Source: Actinomyces gerencseriae DSM 6844 (GTDB lineage Bacteria > Actinomycetota > Actinomycetes > Actinomycetales > Actinomycetaceae). Taken from it: a stretch of DNA of 64,000 bases. Below are positions 47,549 to 56,300 of this stretch, one piece after another (position 1 is the first letter of the stretch; each line of letters opens with the position of its first letter). The translations under genes were made by a program, and so were the position numbers. The notes beneath the pieces are model-generated. The model made no database searches and was not told the DNA's origin. It worked only from the letters and a program-made list of their open reading frames with translations. The DNA is taken from assembly GCF_000429265.1 (NCBI RefSeq), contig NZ_KE386871.1, positions 301,977-365,976 of the forward strand, in the 5' to 3' direction.

Positions 47549-48190
47549 TCACTGCGGGTACCATCCCGGGCGAACCGCGCCCCGGGAACCCCAGTCCTCC
47601 TGCCGCGCCCGGGAGCCGCCGCGGTCGATATACCCCTGCGCCACCGCCCACGCGAGAATCCCCTCGGAATCGCGCTCAGCGCGTTCGTGAACACGACTGG
47701 AGAAACCGCACCGCCAGGTGCCGGGCATGTCGAGGCGACGCCTTCCTCCGGGCGCCTCGACGTCTACGCATGCCGATACGCCCCCCTTCGCCCCGGACAC
47801 CGATCGGACGCGCAGGGCGCCAGGCGCGTCCTCCCACCTCAGATGGCAGCTGCCGAACAGCGTGCGCACATGCAGTCCGGCGGCGTCGCCGCGCGTTCGC
47901 CCCACGAGGGCGCTGAGAACCGCCGTCCACAGGAGGAGAACGATCAGACCGGGAAGGATCATCCACCTGGACCGGTTGGAGTCCATCAGCATGCCCACGG
48001 TCATGCCCGTGGTCACCAGAGCGGAGATCCCGATCACGAACGTCCACGACGGCGTCCGCCAGAACCTCCAGGTGAAGGAGTCGCGTCCGAGGAGCCCGAA
48101 GGGCACGACGCACGTCGGCGACGCCCACTGATGGGATCCCGGAGCGGGGACGTACCCGGCCGGACCGGCGGCGTCCTCCGATCCCCTCAT
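47549..48190 (-). CDS. Membrane protein with PH-like domain
   Basis: 213 residues; not a named protein. Two adjacent hydrophobic segments (SWTFVIGISALVTTGMTVGM and WMILPGLIVLLLWTAVLSAL) are followed by a beta-rich domain (GLHVRTLFGSCHLRWEDAPG) that resembles the bacterial PH fold, and a C-terminal helix with GILAWAVAQGYIDR. It shares this plan with the proteins at 49300 and 56301. The ATG at 48190 is used here; a GTG at 48202 is possible. It lies 20 bases after the menA stop and is probably in the same transcript. Confidence 0.7.
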   Translation of the reverse strand: MRGSEDAAGPAGYVPAPGSHQWASPTCVVPFGLLGRDSFTWRFWRTPSWTFVIGISALVTTGMTVGMLMDSNRSRWMILPGLIVLLLWTAVLSALVGRTRGDAAGLHVRTLFGSCHLRWEDAPGALRVRSVSGAKGGVSACVDVEAPGGRRRLDMPGTWRCGFSSRVHERAERDSEGILAWAVAQGYIDRGGSRARQEDWGSRGAVRPGWYPQ

Positions 48191-48210
48191 GCAGGCGCTC
48201 ACTCGGGCTC

Positions 48211-49173
48211 TCAACGGGCGACGACGACGAGCGCCGTCGCGGAGGCGACGCCGTAGACGAGCTCGTACACCCCGGCGTCCCGCAGGGACGGGATGAGGTC
48301 GCGCCCCGTGGCGCCACCCAGGACGGGGCGGACGGCGCGGCCCGCGAGCGGCGAGACGAGGAGCAGGTAGACGACGACGGTCGCGGCCCCGGCCGGCGTC
48401 ACGGCGGCCATGGCGCCGTCGGCACGGCGGGCCCACCACAGGGAGACGACGCCGAGGACGACCGGGATGACGATCATGGCGCAGAAGACCCGGCGCGCGC
48501 GGCGCTCCCCCAGCCGGACGGCGAGCGTGCGCTTGCCGTGGATCGGGTCGGTGCCGATGTCGCGCAGGTTGTTGACCATGAGCAGCGAGCAGGCGATGAG
48601 CCCGATCCCGCAAGCGGCGAGCCACGCCCAGCCCGGCACGCTCCCGCCCTGGACGTAGAGGGTGCCGGCGGCGGCCATGAGTCCGAAGAACACGAAGACG
48701 AAGATCTCCCCGAGTCCGGCGTAGCCGTAGGGGCGGGGGCCGCCGGTGTAGAACCAGGCGGCCGCGATCGCCGCGGCTCCCAGCAGCAGCATCCACCACT
48801 GGCCCGACAGGGCCAGGAGCATCAGCCCGAGGAGTCCGCCGGCCCCGAAGCAGCCGAGGGCGGCCAGCATGACGGCCTTGGGCGAGACCTCGCCGGAGGC
48901 GGTCAGACGCGGTGGACCGGTGCGCTCGTCGTCGGTGCCGCGCACGCCGTCGGAGTAGTCGTTGGCGAGGTTGCAGCCGATCTGGAGCGCGAGGGCGACC
49001 CCCGCGGCCAGTAGGCTGCGCGGCGCCGAGAAGGTCCCGAGCGCCGCGGCCGCGCCACCGCCGAGGATGACCGGGGCGACCGCGGCGGGCAGGGTGCGCA
49101 GGCGCACGACCTCCGCCCAGCCGGTGGCGCGAGGGTCCGCGCCCGCCGGTCGTGCGATGCTGCTGGCGCCCAT
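48211..49173 (-). CDS. menA: 1,4-Dihydroxy-2-naphthoate polyprenyltransferase (MenA)
   Basis: 320 residues of the UbiA superfamily; attaches the polyprenyl tail to DHNA at the membrane. The first Asp motif is NLANDYSDGVRGTDDE and the second DIGTDPIHGKRTLAVRLG, with about nine helices. The ATG has GAGAGGA upstream, and TAGGCT (49202-49207, minus) may be its -10 box. It uses the product of the polyprenyl synthase at 4387 and feeds MenG at 23909. Confidence 0.92.
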   Translation of the reverse strand: MGASSIARPAGADPRATGWAEVVRLRTLPAAVAPVILGGGAAAALGTFSAPRSLLAAGVALALQIGCNLANDYSDGVRGTDDERTGPPRLTASGEVSPKAVMLAALGCFGAGGLLGLMLLALSGQWWMLLLGAAAIAAAWFYTGGPRPYGYAGLGEIFVFVFFGLMAAAGTLYVQGGSVPGWAWLAACGIGLIACSLLMVNNLRDIGTDPIHGKRTLAVRLGERRARRVFCAMIVIPVVLGVVSLWWARRADGAMAAVTPAGAATVVVYLLLVSPLAGRAVRPVLGGATGRDLIPSLRDAGVYELVYGVASATALVVVAR

Positions 49174-49299
49174 GATGTCCTCTCCCCCGAGCCTGCCGTG
49201 GAGCCTACCTCTCGCCGGACGGGACGACGAGGGAATGGCCGCGCTGATGATACCCTCGAGGCTTCGAGCGAACTCGGAGGCCGGCCGTCAGGGTCTCGC

Positions 49300-50148
49300 T
49301 CATACGAGCCCGTAACGCTCCTCCTGCTTGCGACGCTGAATCTGCAGCAGCTTCTGCGCACCGCGGAGCTCGGTGTACCAGCCGGTCTCGTGAGCGTATC
49401 CACGGGCGAGGGCCCACTGCCAGATGCGGTCGATCTCCGCTACGCCCTTGGCCTCGATCGTGCCGGGCAGGGGCCCCATCCAGATCAGGCCGGTGAGGGA
49501 AACCGCCCTGCCCTCGGGCGTGACGACCATGGCCTGCGCATTGTTGGCGATGAGGACCGCCTTGCCGGTCGCGAGCCTCACCCGCACGAACAGCCCCGTG
49601 CGCGAGACCGGCCAGGGGACGTCCCTGGCCCCGATGGCAGACCCGATATGGATCCCGGTGGCGTCCAGGGTGGTGCGCATGGTCATGAACAGCATCACCA
49701 TGGCGAGGGCGAGCGAGCCGACGATGATCAGAATGATGCCGGAACCGATCTTCGCGTCGACGAGGTCGTGGACGGCGCCGGCGAGGGCGACGAGCCCGAA
49801 GCCCCCGGTGACGAGCATGATGAGGCGCGAGGACCCGGTGGCGGAGGCGCGGATGACCACGGACTCCTGCGTCACGGGAATCGGCGCGCCGCCGGGAGGC
49901 GGGTTCGACGAGCCCGCGGGCGCGGAGGCGGGAGCCGCGGCTCCCCCGTACTCGACCGGGGCCTGGCCGTAAGCGACCTGAGGCCCGCAGTGCCCGGTCG
50001 GAACCCGACCGTATCCGGATGATCCGGCGGGCGCATGCTCCGCTCCGGGGACGGGCCGCTCCCCGTGGCCGGCGGGTCGCCCGGAGGCAGGCCGGTACCC
50101 GTACCGGTCGGATGGCTGCGGCTGGCCGGGGTAAGGCGGCTGCGACAT
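49300..50148 (-). CDS. Membrane protein with proline-rich N-terminus and PH-like domain
   Basis: 282 residues. The first 100 are Pro/Gly/Tyr-rich and disordered (SQPPYPGQPQPSDRYGYRP). Two hydrophobic segments follow (LIMLVTGGFGLVALAGAVHD; GSGIILIIVGSLALAMVMLF), then a PH-like beta domain (TLDATGIHIGSAIGARDVPW) and a helix IDRIWQWALARGYAHE. The ATG at 50148 follows AGGAG. Unknown role; same architecture as the proteins at 47549 and 56301. Confidence 0.7.
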   Translation of the reverse strand: MSQPPYPGQPQPSDRYGYRPASGRPAGHGERPVPGAEHAPAGSSGYGRVPTGHCGPQVAYGQAPVEYGGAAAPASAPAGSSNPPPGGAPIPVTQESVVIRASATGSSRLIMLVTGGFGLVALAGAVHDLVDAKIGSGIILIIVGSLALAMVMLFMTMRTTLDATGIHIGSAIGARDVPWPVSRTGLFVRVRLATGKAVLIANNAQAMVVTPEGRAVSLTGLIWMGPLPGTIEAKGVAEIDRIWQWALARGYAHETGWYTELRGAQKLLQIQRRKQEERYGLV

Positions 50149-50238
50149 GAGACTGCTCCTGGGGGCGCTGGACGAGACCGGCGCCATGGTAGACGCATTG
50201 ATGACCCGACCCCATGGGGACCACGCCCCATCGACGCC

Positions 50239-51648
50239 TCACACCGCCTCGAGGAGGGCCGCGACGGCGCGTCGATCGACCTTGCCCGGGCCGCGCAGGG
50301 GCAGATCGGGGACGACCAGGATGCGCTTGGGGGTGCGGGCGCCGTCAAGGCGCGCTCTGGCCCGGCCTCTGAGCCCCTCGCCGTCGAGCCGGGCGCCCGC
50401 CTCCGGCACGACGGCGGCGACGACCGCGCTGCCCCACGCGTCGTCCGGGACGCCGACGACGCAGGCCCGGGCGACGCCGGGGAGGGCGGTCAGCACCTGC
50501 TCGACCTCATGGGGATCGACCTTGATGCCGCCGGTGATGATGAGATCGTCGAGACGCCCCAGCACCGTCAACCGGGTCGAGCCGTCGGGCCGGGCCTCCA
50601 ATCGTCCGCGGTCGGCGGTGACGAGCTCGTGCGGGTCGGTGCGGAAGAAGGAGGATCGGGCGGTCCTGAGGACAGGGGCATCGGGCGGGTCGTCGGACGC
50701 GGGGCCGGTGCCCGGCGACGCCCCGGAGATCGCGCTCGCAGCGGCGCCGGGATCTCCCTGGCCGATGCCCTGATCGGCATAGCCCTCGGCCAGGACGGGG
50801 CCGGTCACCACGATCCTGCCGGCGCCCGTCTCATCGGGGTCCTCGATGCGCACGCCCACGCCCGCGAGCGGGACGCCGTCGTAGACGCACCCTCCTCCGG
50901 TCTCGCTCATGCCGTAGGTCGTCACGGCGCGGATGCGCGCCGCCCGGGCGCGCGCCAGCAGCGCGGGGTCGACGGCGGCGCCGCCGACGAGCACGGCGCT
51001 CGCGCGGGAGAGGGCGGCGGTCGCATCGGGGTCCGCCAGCGTGCGCAGCAGCTGGGTGGGAACGAGCGAGATGTACACGGGCCCCCCGCGCCTCAGCGCC
51101 CGCCCGAGACCGTCCGCGAGCGCGCCGGGGCCGAAGCCCCCGGCGGTATCGACGACGACGGGCGGGGTCCCGGACACGATGGAGCGCACCAGCACCTGCA
51201 GGCCGGCGACGTGGTGGGCGGGCAGGGCCAGCACCCAGCTCCCGGGACCGTCGAGCCGCTCGTGCGTGGCGCGCGCGGAGGCGACCAGGGCGGCGGCGCT
51301 CATGGCGACGAGGCTGCCCGTGCCCGTGGTGGAGCCGGAGGTGCGCAGAATAACATCGGCGCGCTCGGGAACGCGGGCGAGTCGCCCGGGCAGGCGGGCG
51401 CGCACGACGGCGGGATCCTCATGGGGGCCGATCGGTACGAGCAGGCGGCGAGGACCGTCGACCGCGTCCGTTGAGCCCTCTCCCCCGTCGCCGTCCGCCG
51501 CCGGGCCCGTCCCGACGGGGCGTCCGGCGAGGATCCCGACGAGCGCGCTGCGCAGGTGACCGACACGGGTGCTGTCGGTCCCGCCCACGACGAGGCGGAG
51601 GGCACGACGGGGGACGGCGAGCGCGCTCACACCATCAGGATCGCACAT
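50239..51648 (-). CDS. menE: o-Succinylbenzoate-CoA ligase (MenE)
   Basis: 469 residues of the acyl-adenylate family. The adenylation core is TYGMSETGGGCVYDG, VLGRLDDLIITGGIKVDPHE and the C-terminal catalytic Lys in LRGPGKVDRRAV. The P-loop reads RTSGSTTGTGSLVAMS, without the usual Lys. An acidic/Ala-rich insert (QGDPGAAASAISGASPGTG) lengthens the central part. The ATG at 51648 has no ribosome site; a GTG at 51630 is a possible start. Activates OSB for MenB. Confidence 0.9.
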   Translation of the reverse strand: MCDPDGVSALAVPRRALRLVVGGTDSTRVGHLRSALVGILAGRPVGTGPAADGDGGEGSTDAVDGPRRLLVPIGPHEDPAVVRARLPGRLARVPERADVILRTSGSTTGTGSLVAMSAAALVASARATHERLDGPGSWVLALPAHHVAGLQVLVRSIVSGTPPVVVDTAGGFGPGALADGLGRALRRGGPVYISLVPTQLLRTLADPDATAALSRASAVLVGGAAVDPALLARARAARIRAVTTYGMSETGGGCVYDGVPLAGVGVRIEDPDETGAGRIVVTGPVLAEGYADQGIGQGDPGAAASAISGASPGTGPASDDPPDAPVLRTARSSFFRTDPHELVTADRGRLEARPDGSTRLTVLGRLDDLIITGGIKVDPHEVEQVLTALPGVARACVVGVPDDAWGSAVVAAVVPEAGARLDGEGLRGRARARLDGARTPKRILVVPDLPLRGPGKVDRRAVAALLEAV

Positions 51649-51688
51649 CGCACGCGCACGGCCGTGCGATATCGGGACCGACTACCGC

Positions 51689-51694
51689 TAGGGT
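51689..51694 (+). promoter_or_regulatory. -10 element of the PLDc_N gene (leaderless start)
   Basis: TAGGGT is followed by six bases and the ATG at 51701, with no ribosome site between. Confidence 0.5.
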
Positions 51695-51700
51695 GACGTC

Positions 51701-52114
51701 ATGCGCGCCGCCCTCATAGTCCTGATTCTCGCCCTGACGATCTACTCCCTGCTCGACTGCGCCCGTACGCCGGAGGAGTCGATGCCGGCCCGTATGCCCA
51801 AGCTGCTGTGGATCGTCATCATCGTCATGGTCACGGTCATCGGCCCGATCGCGTGGATCATCGTCAGCCGCGTCAAGGCCGCCGAGGACCGTGACGGGGC
51901 CGTCGAGCCGACGGTGTGGTCCTCGAAGGACGGCACGAGATTCCGTCGGGCGGAGCGGCCGCGTCCCGTGGCCCCCGACGACGACCCGGAGTTCCTGCGG
52001 GGCCTCGAGCAGGACATCCGCCGCAAGCGCCACCACGGGAACAAGGGCGACGCCGGAGACGGTGCCGGGGACACCGACTCCGGCACCCCCGACTCCTCCG
52101 AGGAGGGGGCCTGA
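51701..52114 (+). CDS. Membrane protein with PLDc_N domain
   Basis: 137 residues. Two N-terminal helices (AALIVLILALTIYSLLDCAR and LLWIVIIVMVTVIGPIAWII) form the PLDc_N (phospholipase D nuclease N-terminal, cardiolipin-synthase N-terminal) domain; the first contains the typical LLDCA. No catalytic HKD motif follows; the rest is a charged tail (PDDDPEFLRGLEQDIRRKRH) ending in Asp/Gly/Ser. In many actinobacteria such a gene lies next to menaquinone genes, as here, divergent from menE. The function is unknown. Confidence 0.8.
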   Translation: MRAALIVLILALTIYSLLDCARTPEESMPARMPKLLWIVIIVMVTVIGPIAWIIVSRVKAAEDRDGAVEPTVWSSKDGTRFRRAERPRPVAPDDDPEFLRGLEQDIRRKRHHGNKGDAGDGAGDTDSGTPDSSEEGA

Positions 52115-52185
52115 TCACGGCTCGGACCGGGCGGCGCAAGCGATCCCGGTCGAGCCTCGCCCGTCGCCCCGTCCGTCGTCGTCGG

Positions 52186-53961
52186 TCACGATGACTTCAC
52201 GGACTCCTGCGGACTCCCGGGTTTCGCAGGCTCCTGCGAATTCAGCAGGAGCCCGAGCCGACGGTACCTGTTGATCGCGGCGCGCAACTCATGGCTCCTC
52301 GGCCTCGCCAGATTCCCGGGATGACCCGCATACGGGGACAGCCAGTCCAGCCCTCGGGCCTCGATACGCCCCATGATGTCGCGCACCAGATCATCCAAGG
52401 ACCTCCGCCCGTCCACCAACTCGGCAACCCGGTCGAGGGCCCGCGAGAGGGCCTCCGTCTGCGCCGGATCGACGAGCTGCTGCACCGCGCCGAGGTCGAT
52501 AGTGTCGCCCGCGAACTGAATGGTGGTTCCGCGCGGTTTGGCGGGCTTCCTCCTGCCGACCCGGGGGAAGGCCCGCGGATCGGGGATCCGCCGAGCACGG
52601 ACATGACCGAAGACCCGTCCCCGGGGCGCGCCACGGCGGCTTCCGCCGTCGTCGCGGCTCCTCCCGGTGACCCGGTGCGCGTCGTCGGTGGCGTCGCGCA
52701 CCGTGTAGTGGTTGACGGCGATGACGTGGTCGGCGACGTCGAAGAAGGCCCCGGAGCCGCCGGCGACGAGGATCGTTGAGACTCCGAGATCGGTGAGCAG
52801 GGGGCGGATGCGATCGACGAACGGGGTGATGGGCTCCTGGTCGGCGGGTATCAGGGCGCGCATGCCCGCGTCCCGGATCATGAAGTTGGTGGCCGACGTG
52901 TCCTCGTCGATGAGCAGAACCGATGCGTCGGCATCGATGGCCTCAACGAGGTTCGCGGCCTGGGAGGTGGATCCGCTGGCGTTGGTCGTCGTGAATGATC
53001 GTGTGTCGGTGCCGGAGGGCAGGTCCATGATGAACGGGGAGATGTCCACTCCGGTGACGGCGCGACCGTCCTCCGCCCGCACGGTCACCGCATCCGATCG
53101 GGTGATGACCCATTCGCGGCCGTCTCCTGCGATATGGGGGTAGACGCCGCGCTCCATCGCGCGCAGCAGAGTCGATTTGCCGTGGTACCCGCCGCCGACG
53201 ATCACGGTTACCCCTTCGGGCACCCCCATCCCCGTGACCCGCCGGCCGCTGGGCAGGTCGAAGGCGACTCGCAGGTTGTCCGGGCTCGCGAACGGCACAG
53301 CGGCGTCACCGGCGAGAGGAAGGTCGCAGTCGCCGGCGCGACGGGGCAGAACGGCCCCGTCGCCGACGAGTGCGACCAGTCCCCGGTCGGGCAGAAGGGC
53401 GCGGACATGCTCCTGATCGCGCAGCAGGGTGACGTGCTCGCGCAGGGCGCTCCGGTCGAGGTTCGCGTGCAGTAAAGAGGCCTCGGCAATGCGCGGCAGG
53501 AGATCCACCAGGAGCTCCGCGGCCCGGTGCCCGCGCACCCTGCGACCGGATGCGGGAAGCCCCACGTCGATACGCGCCTCGATCCGGTCCGCGGCGATGA
53601 CGGCGCTGGTACGTTCGAGCACTTCCTGGCCCGGCCGGCCGATGGTCACGAGCCCGCTGTTGCCGGTGCCGGTCGGCTTCGGGACGAGCCGGTGCGCGAC
53701 GCGGGCGAAGCCGCGTGTCAGGAAGTCGGCTGCGGCCGTTCTCCCCACCGCGTCATCGGTGAGATCAGCGGGCAGACCCGCGGTATGCGGATCCACGATC
53801 ATGCGCATCCGCGATGGCGGCGCGTAGGGATCGACCTGGACGTGGTCGATGGCGAGCCGGAATGCACCGAGCCGCCAGTCGCCCACCAGTTGCTTGTACG
53901 AGGCGTACCCCCGCCCGTCGATCCGGGCGAGGGTGCGCCTGAGCGTCGCCGCGTCACGCAT
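52186..53961 (-). CDS. Predicted ABC-class ATPase (ABC_ATPase family)
   Basis: 591 residues. It matches the family of large stand-alone soluble ATPases related to ABC proteins: VTVIVGGGYHGKSTLLRAME is the P-loop, SVLLIDEDTSATNFMIRD is the Walker B region, and SGSTSQAANLVEAIDADAS replaces the ABC signature; STILVAGGSGAFFDVADHVI lies near the end of the ATPase core. No membrane segment. Its cellular role is not established. The ATG overlaps the end of the MFS gene by 8 bases, so it is the third gene of a tetR-MFS-ATPase operon. Confidence 0.85.
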   Translation of the reverse strand: MRDAATLRRTLARIDGRGYASYKQLVGDWRLGAFRLAIDHVQVDPYAPPSRMRMIVDPHTAGLPADLTDDAVGRTAAADFLTRGFARVAHRLVPKPTGTGNSGLVTIGRPGQEVLERTSAVIAADRIEARIDVGLPASGRRVRGHRAAELLVDLLPRIAEASLLHANLDRSALREHVTLLRDQEHVRALLPDRGLVALVGDGAVLPRRAGDCDLPLAGDAAVPFASPDNLRVAFDLPSGRRVTGMGVPEGVTVIVGGGYHGKSTLLRAMERGVYPHIAGDGREWVITRSDAVTVRAEDGRAVTGVDISPFIMDLPSGTDTRSFTTTNASGSTSQAANLVEAIDADASVLLIDEDTSATNFMIRDAGMRALIPADQEPITPFVDRIRPLLTDLGVSTILVAGGSGAFFDVADHVIAVNHYTVRDATDDAHRVTGRSRDDGGSRRGAPRGRVFGHVRARRIPDPRAFPRVGRRKPAKPRGTTIQFAGDTIDLGAVQQLVDPAQTEALSRALDRVAELVDGRRSLDDLVRDIMGRIEARGLDWLSPYAGHPGNLARPRSHELRAAINRYRRLGLLLNSQEPAKPGSPQESVKSS

Positions 53962-55198
53962 GGGCGCCGTCTCCGCGAGCGGTGGCGGAAGCGCGCTCGG
54001 CGGCCCGGCCGGGCAGGCGCGTCAGGGCGCCGCCGCCAAGAGCGGCGAGCACGACGGCGGCGATCACCATCGCCGTGGCGAACCCGGTCTGCTGCACGCC
54101 GAAGCCCGTCAGCAGCGGTCCGATGGCCAGGCCTGCGGCGTAGGCGAGGTTGTACAGGGCGAAGGAGCCGCCCAACGTGGGCGGGCTCGACTTGAATCCC
54201 TGCTCGCTGATCAACGTGGTGGCCGGGGCGAGCAGCATCGCCGACGATAGGCCGAGCAGACCCATGCCGACCCCGGCCTGCCAGACTCCGGACGACCAGC
54301 CGAGCATGAGAAGCGCCGCCACCACGGCGATCACTCCGATGCCGATGAGCAGGCGAGGACTCACCGACGCCACGAAGCGTCCTGCGATCGGGTTGGCGAT
54401 AATGCTCACCAGCGCCGCGATCCCGAACAGAACCCCGATCATGGTGCTGGAGGCCTGCGCACCGAGATGGCCGGGCAGAACCGGCTGCACCGCGGCAATC
54501 ACCGCCGCGCCGATGGCGATGGCGATCACAATGGACACGGATCCCGGCACGCGCAGCACCGTGAAGGGACCCGCGGTGTCGTCGACCTGCCGGGGCGAGC
54601 CCGGGATCAGGCTCAGCAGCAAAACAAGGTCAATGACCGTCACAGCCGTGGCCACGAGGAACGGGGAGGCGGGTCCCAGGGCATCGACCAGGAAACCAGC
54701 CAGGGGCGGGCCGACGAGCACGCCCAGGGTCACGGTCGACATGGCGATGCCCATCATCTGGCCCCGCTCGTTGAATCCGGTTGTTGCTGCGATCAGGGAC
54801 AGGGCCGCGACCCATGCGATCCCGCCAGCGATGCCCTGCACGAAACGGGCCGTCAACAGCAGCCAATACGGGCCCCCGGTGGCGAACAGGAGGGTTGCGA
54901 CGGCAAGGACGATCAGTCCGGTGACAAGCAGTCCTTTGGCTCCACGCCGGTCGACCATACGACCGGCGAAGAGGGTGGCGATCACCATTGCGACAGCATA
55001 GGAGGCGAAGAGCACGCCAGTCGCCGCCGCCCCCTGTCTCACCACGGAGGGCAGCAGCGGAAGCACAGGGATCGCCAGGCCCTGCAACAACATATCGGTG
55101 AAAAGTATTGCTCCGGCGACGGCGGTCGCACGGCCGGCAGTCACGCTCGCGGAGCGCGAGACGCCGCCGGTCGCGTTATTGGTCATATCGATGGTCAT
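53954..55198 (-). CDS. Major facilitator superfamily transporter, probable drug exporter
   Basis: 414 residues with about 12 helices (DHA1-like). The first helix is VAGAILFTDMLLQGLAIPVL; the MFS loop 2-3 motif is LFAGRMVDRRGAKGL; motif C is in LGVLVGPPLAGFLVD. A Ser/Thr-rich N-terminus of 20 residues precedes it. It starts 9 bases after the TetR stop, so expression should be controlled by that repressor. The substrate cannot be read from the sequence. Confidence 0.88.
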   Translation of the reverse strand: MTIDMTNNATGGVSRSASVTAGRATAVAGAILFTDMLLQGLAIPVLPLLPSVVRQGAAATGVLFASYAVAMVIATLFAGRMVDRRGAKGLLVTGLIVLAVATLLFATGGPYWLLLTARFVQGIAGGIAWVAALSLIAATTGFNERGQMMGIAMSTVTLGVLVGPPLAGFLVDALGPASPFLVATAVTVIDLVLLLSLIPGSPRQVDDTAGPFTVLRVPGSVSIVIAIAIGAAVIAAVQPVLPGHLGAQASSTMIGVLFGIAALVSIIANPIAGRFVASVSPRLLIGIGVIAVVAALLMLGWSSGVWQAGVGMGLLGLSSAMLLAPATTLISEQGFKSSPPTLGGSFALYNLAYAAGLAIGPLLTGFGVQQTGFATAMVIAAVVLAALGGGALTRLPGRAAERASATARGDGAHA

Positions 55199-55207
55199 GT
55201 GGTTCCT

Positions 55208-55834
55208 TCAGGTCTCGAGCAACCCCCTCACCAGCGCCGTGATCGCGGTGCCGAGCTCGTCGGGTTGCGGAATGTCTTTCGGTCGGGTCACCGCGGCGAC
55301 GGTGAACCCCTGGAGCACGATGAGAACGAGGCCAGCGGCATCGGCCGGCGCGAGACGGGTCCCGTCCCCGCCGCGGCGGGCGATCATCGTCTCGATGCGC
55401 CCGCGCCAGCCGTCGAGCGCATCGTCCTTCCCGGAGCGATCCCCGAGCGCCTGCGGCGCGATGAGCACCGTCGTCGACGTCAGGGCCCGAAATCTCGGGT
55501 CGCCGGTCACCAGCCGCACAAAACGCAGCAGTAGTTCCTCAATGTCCCGGTTCGGACGGTCGCCGATCTCGTCTTCCGTACCGGCTTCGACGTCGTCGCC
55601 ACCGAGATCCGCGAACAAGCGCTGCTCGTAATCGGACCAGCCCCACTCAAGCGCCTCCACGAGCAGAGCCCGCTTGCTGCGGAAGTGATGGTGCAGCGCA
55701 CCTCGTGTCACACCTGCTCGCTCGGCGACATGCTCGAACGTTGCCCCCCGCCACCCCTTCTCCTCGAAGGACTTCAGCGCCGCCTCCAGCAGCGCGACGC
55801 GGGTCTTGGCCGCGTCCTCGGCCGTTCGTTTCAT
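55208..55834 (-). CDS. TetR-family transcriptional regulator
   Basis: 208 residues. The N-terminal helix-turn-helix is canonical: ALKSFEEKGWRGATFEHVAE, then RAGVTRGALHHHFRSKRALL. The C-terminal ligand domain is divergent, and includes an acidic loop (GGDDVEAGTEDEIGDRPNRD). First gene of the operon with MFS and ATPase genes. A palindrome lies 11 bases upstream of its ATG, implying autorepression. Confidence 0.9.
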   Translation of the reverse strand: MKRTAEDAAKTRVALLEAALKSFEEKGWRGATFEHVAERAGVTRGALHHHFRSKRALLVEALEWGWSDYEQRLFADLGGDDVEAGTEDEIGDRPNRDIEELLLRFVRLVTGDPRFRALTSTTVLIAPQALGDRSGKDDALDGWRGRIETMIARRGGDGTRLAPADAAGLVLIVLQGFTVAAVTRPKDIPQPDELGTAITALVRGLLET

Positions 55835-55844
55835 ATATGCATGC

Positions 55845-55858
55845 TAACATGTATGTTA
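55845..55858. promoter_or_regulatory. TetR operator candidate
   Basis: TAACAT-GT-ATGTTA is a perfect inverted repeat with 6-base arms in an AT-rich window, directly upstream of the tetR start. The wider sequence (CATGCTAACATGTATG) has further partial symmetry. Confidence 0.6.
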
Positions 55859-55980
55859 AGTGATCGACACGACCCCCGCCACTCAGGAATATGACGTTAC
55901 TCACGCGACAGACTCACGGCCGCGCCCTGATCCTGGAAAGTCGCCAGGTCAGCCTCGAGTTTTCATCGTCGAGGTGGTGA

Positions 55981-56157
55981 AGACGGGGCGAAGGTGCCGC
56001 TTCGCCTGGAATAATCGGTGCGGGGCGTGAGATTGCGGCGAGGCTCGGCTTAAGTGAACGAACTATAGAGACCTACGTTCGACGATTGTTCGCCAAACTT
56101 CATGTCTGCTCGCGCTCAGAAGTGGCCGCGCGGTTCGTCAATCATCTTTCCAAATAA
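55981..56157 (+). pseudogene. LuxR-type helix-turn-helix remnant
   Basis: An open stretch without any start codon in frame encodes, at its end, a clear LuxR/NarL DNA-binding domain: GREIAARLGLSERTIETYVR then RLFAKLHVCSRSEVAARF, stop at 56157. An in-frame TGA precedes it at 55978. The receiver or sensor part is gone. It is therefore a decayed regulator gene. Confidence 0.65.
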
Positions 56158-56162
56158 GAATA

Positions 56163-56186
56163 GTTGACATAGATGTTGACATAGAT
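56163..56186. repeat. 12-bp direct repeat with two TTGACA boxes
   Basis: GTTGACATAGAT occurs twice in tandem. Each unit contains a perfect -35 hexamer, but no -10 box lies at the right distance. It lies just past the LuxR remnant in AT-rich DNA. The rest of the gap to 56300 shows nothing else. Confidence 0.6.
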
Positions 56187-56300
56187 AAGGGAGACAAGTC
56201 CGATTCAGATCAGAATGCGATGGCTTGCTGCAGAATTGGCATTAATAGACGTATAGAACCGAGTCTTGTCGTTCCAGAAATTCGACCACGACTATCCATA

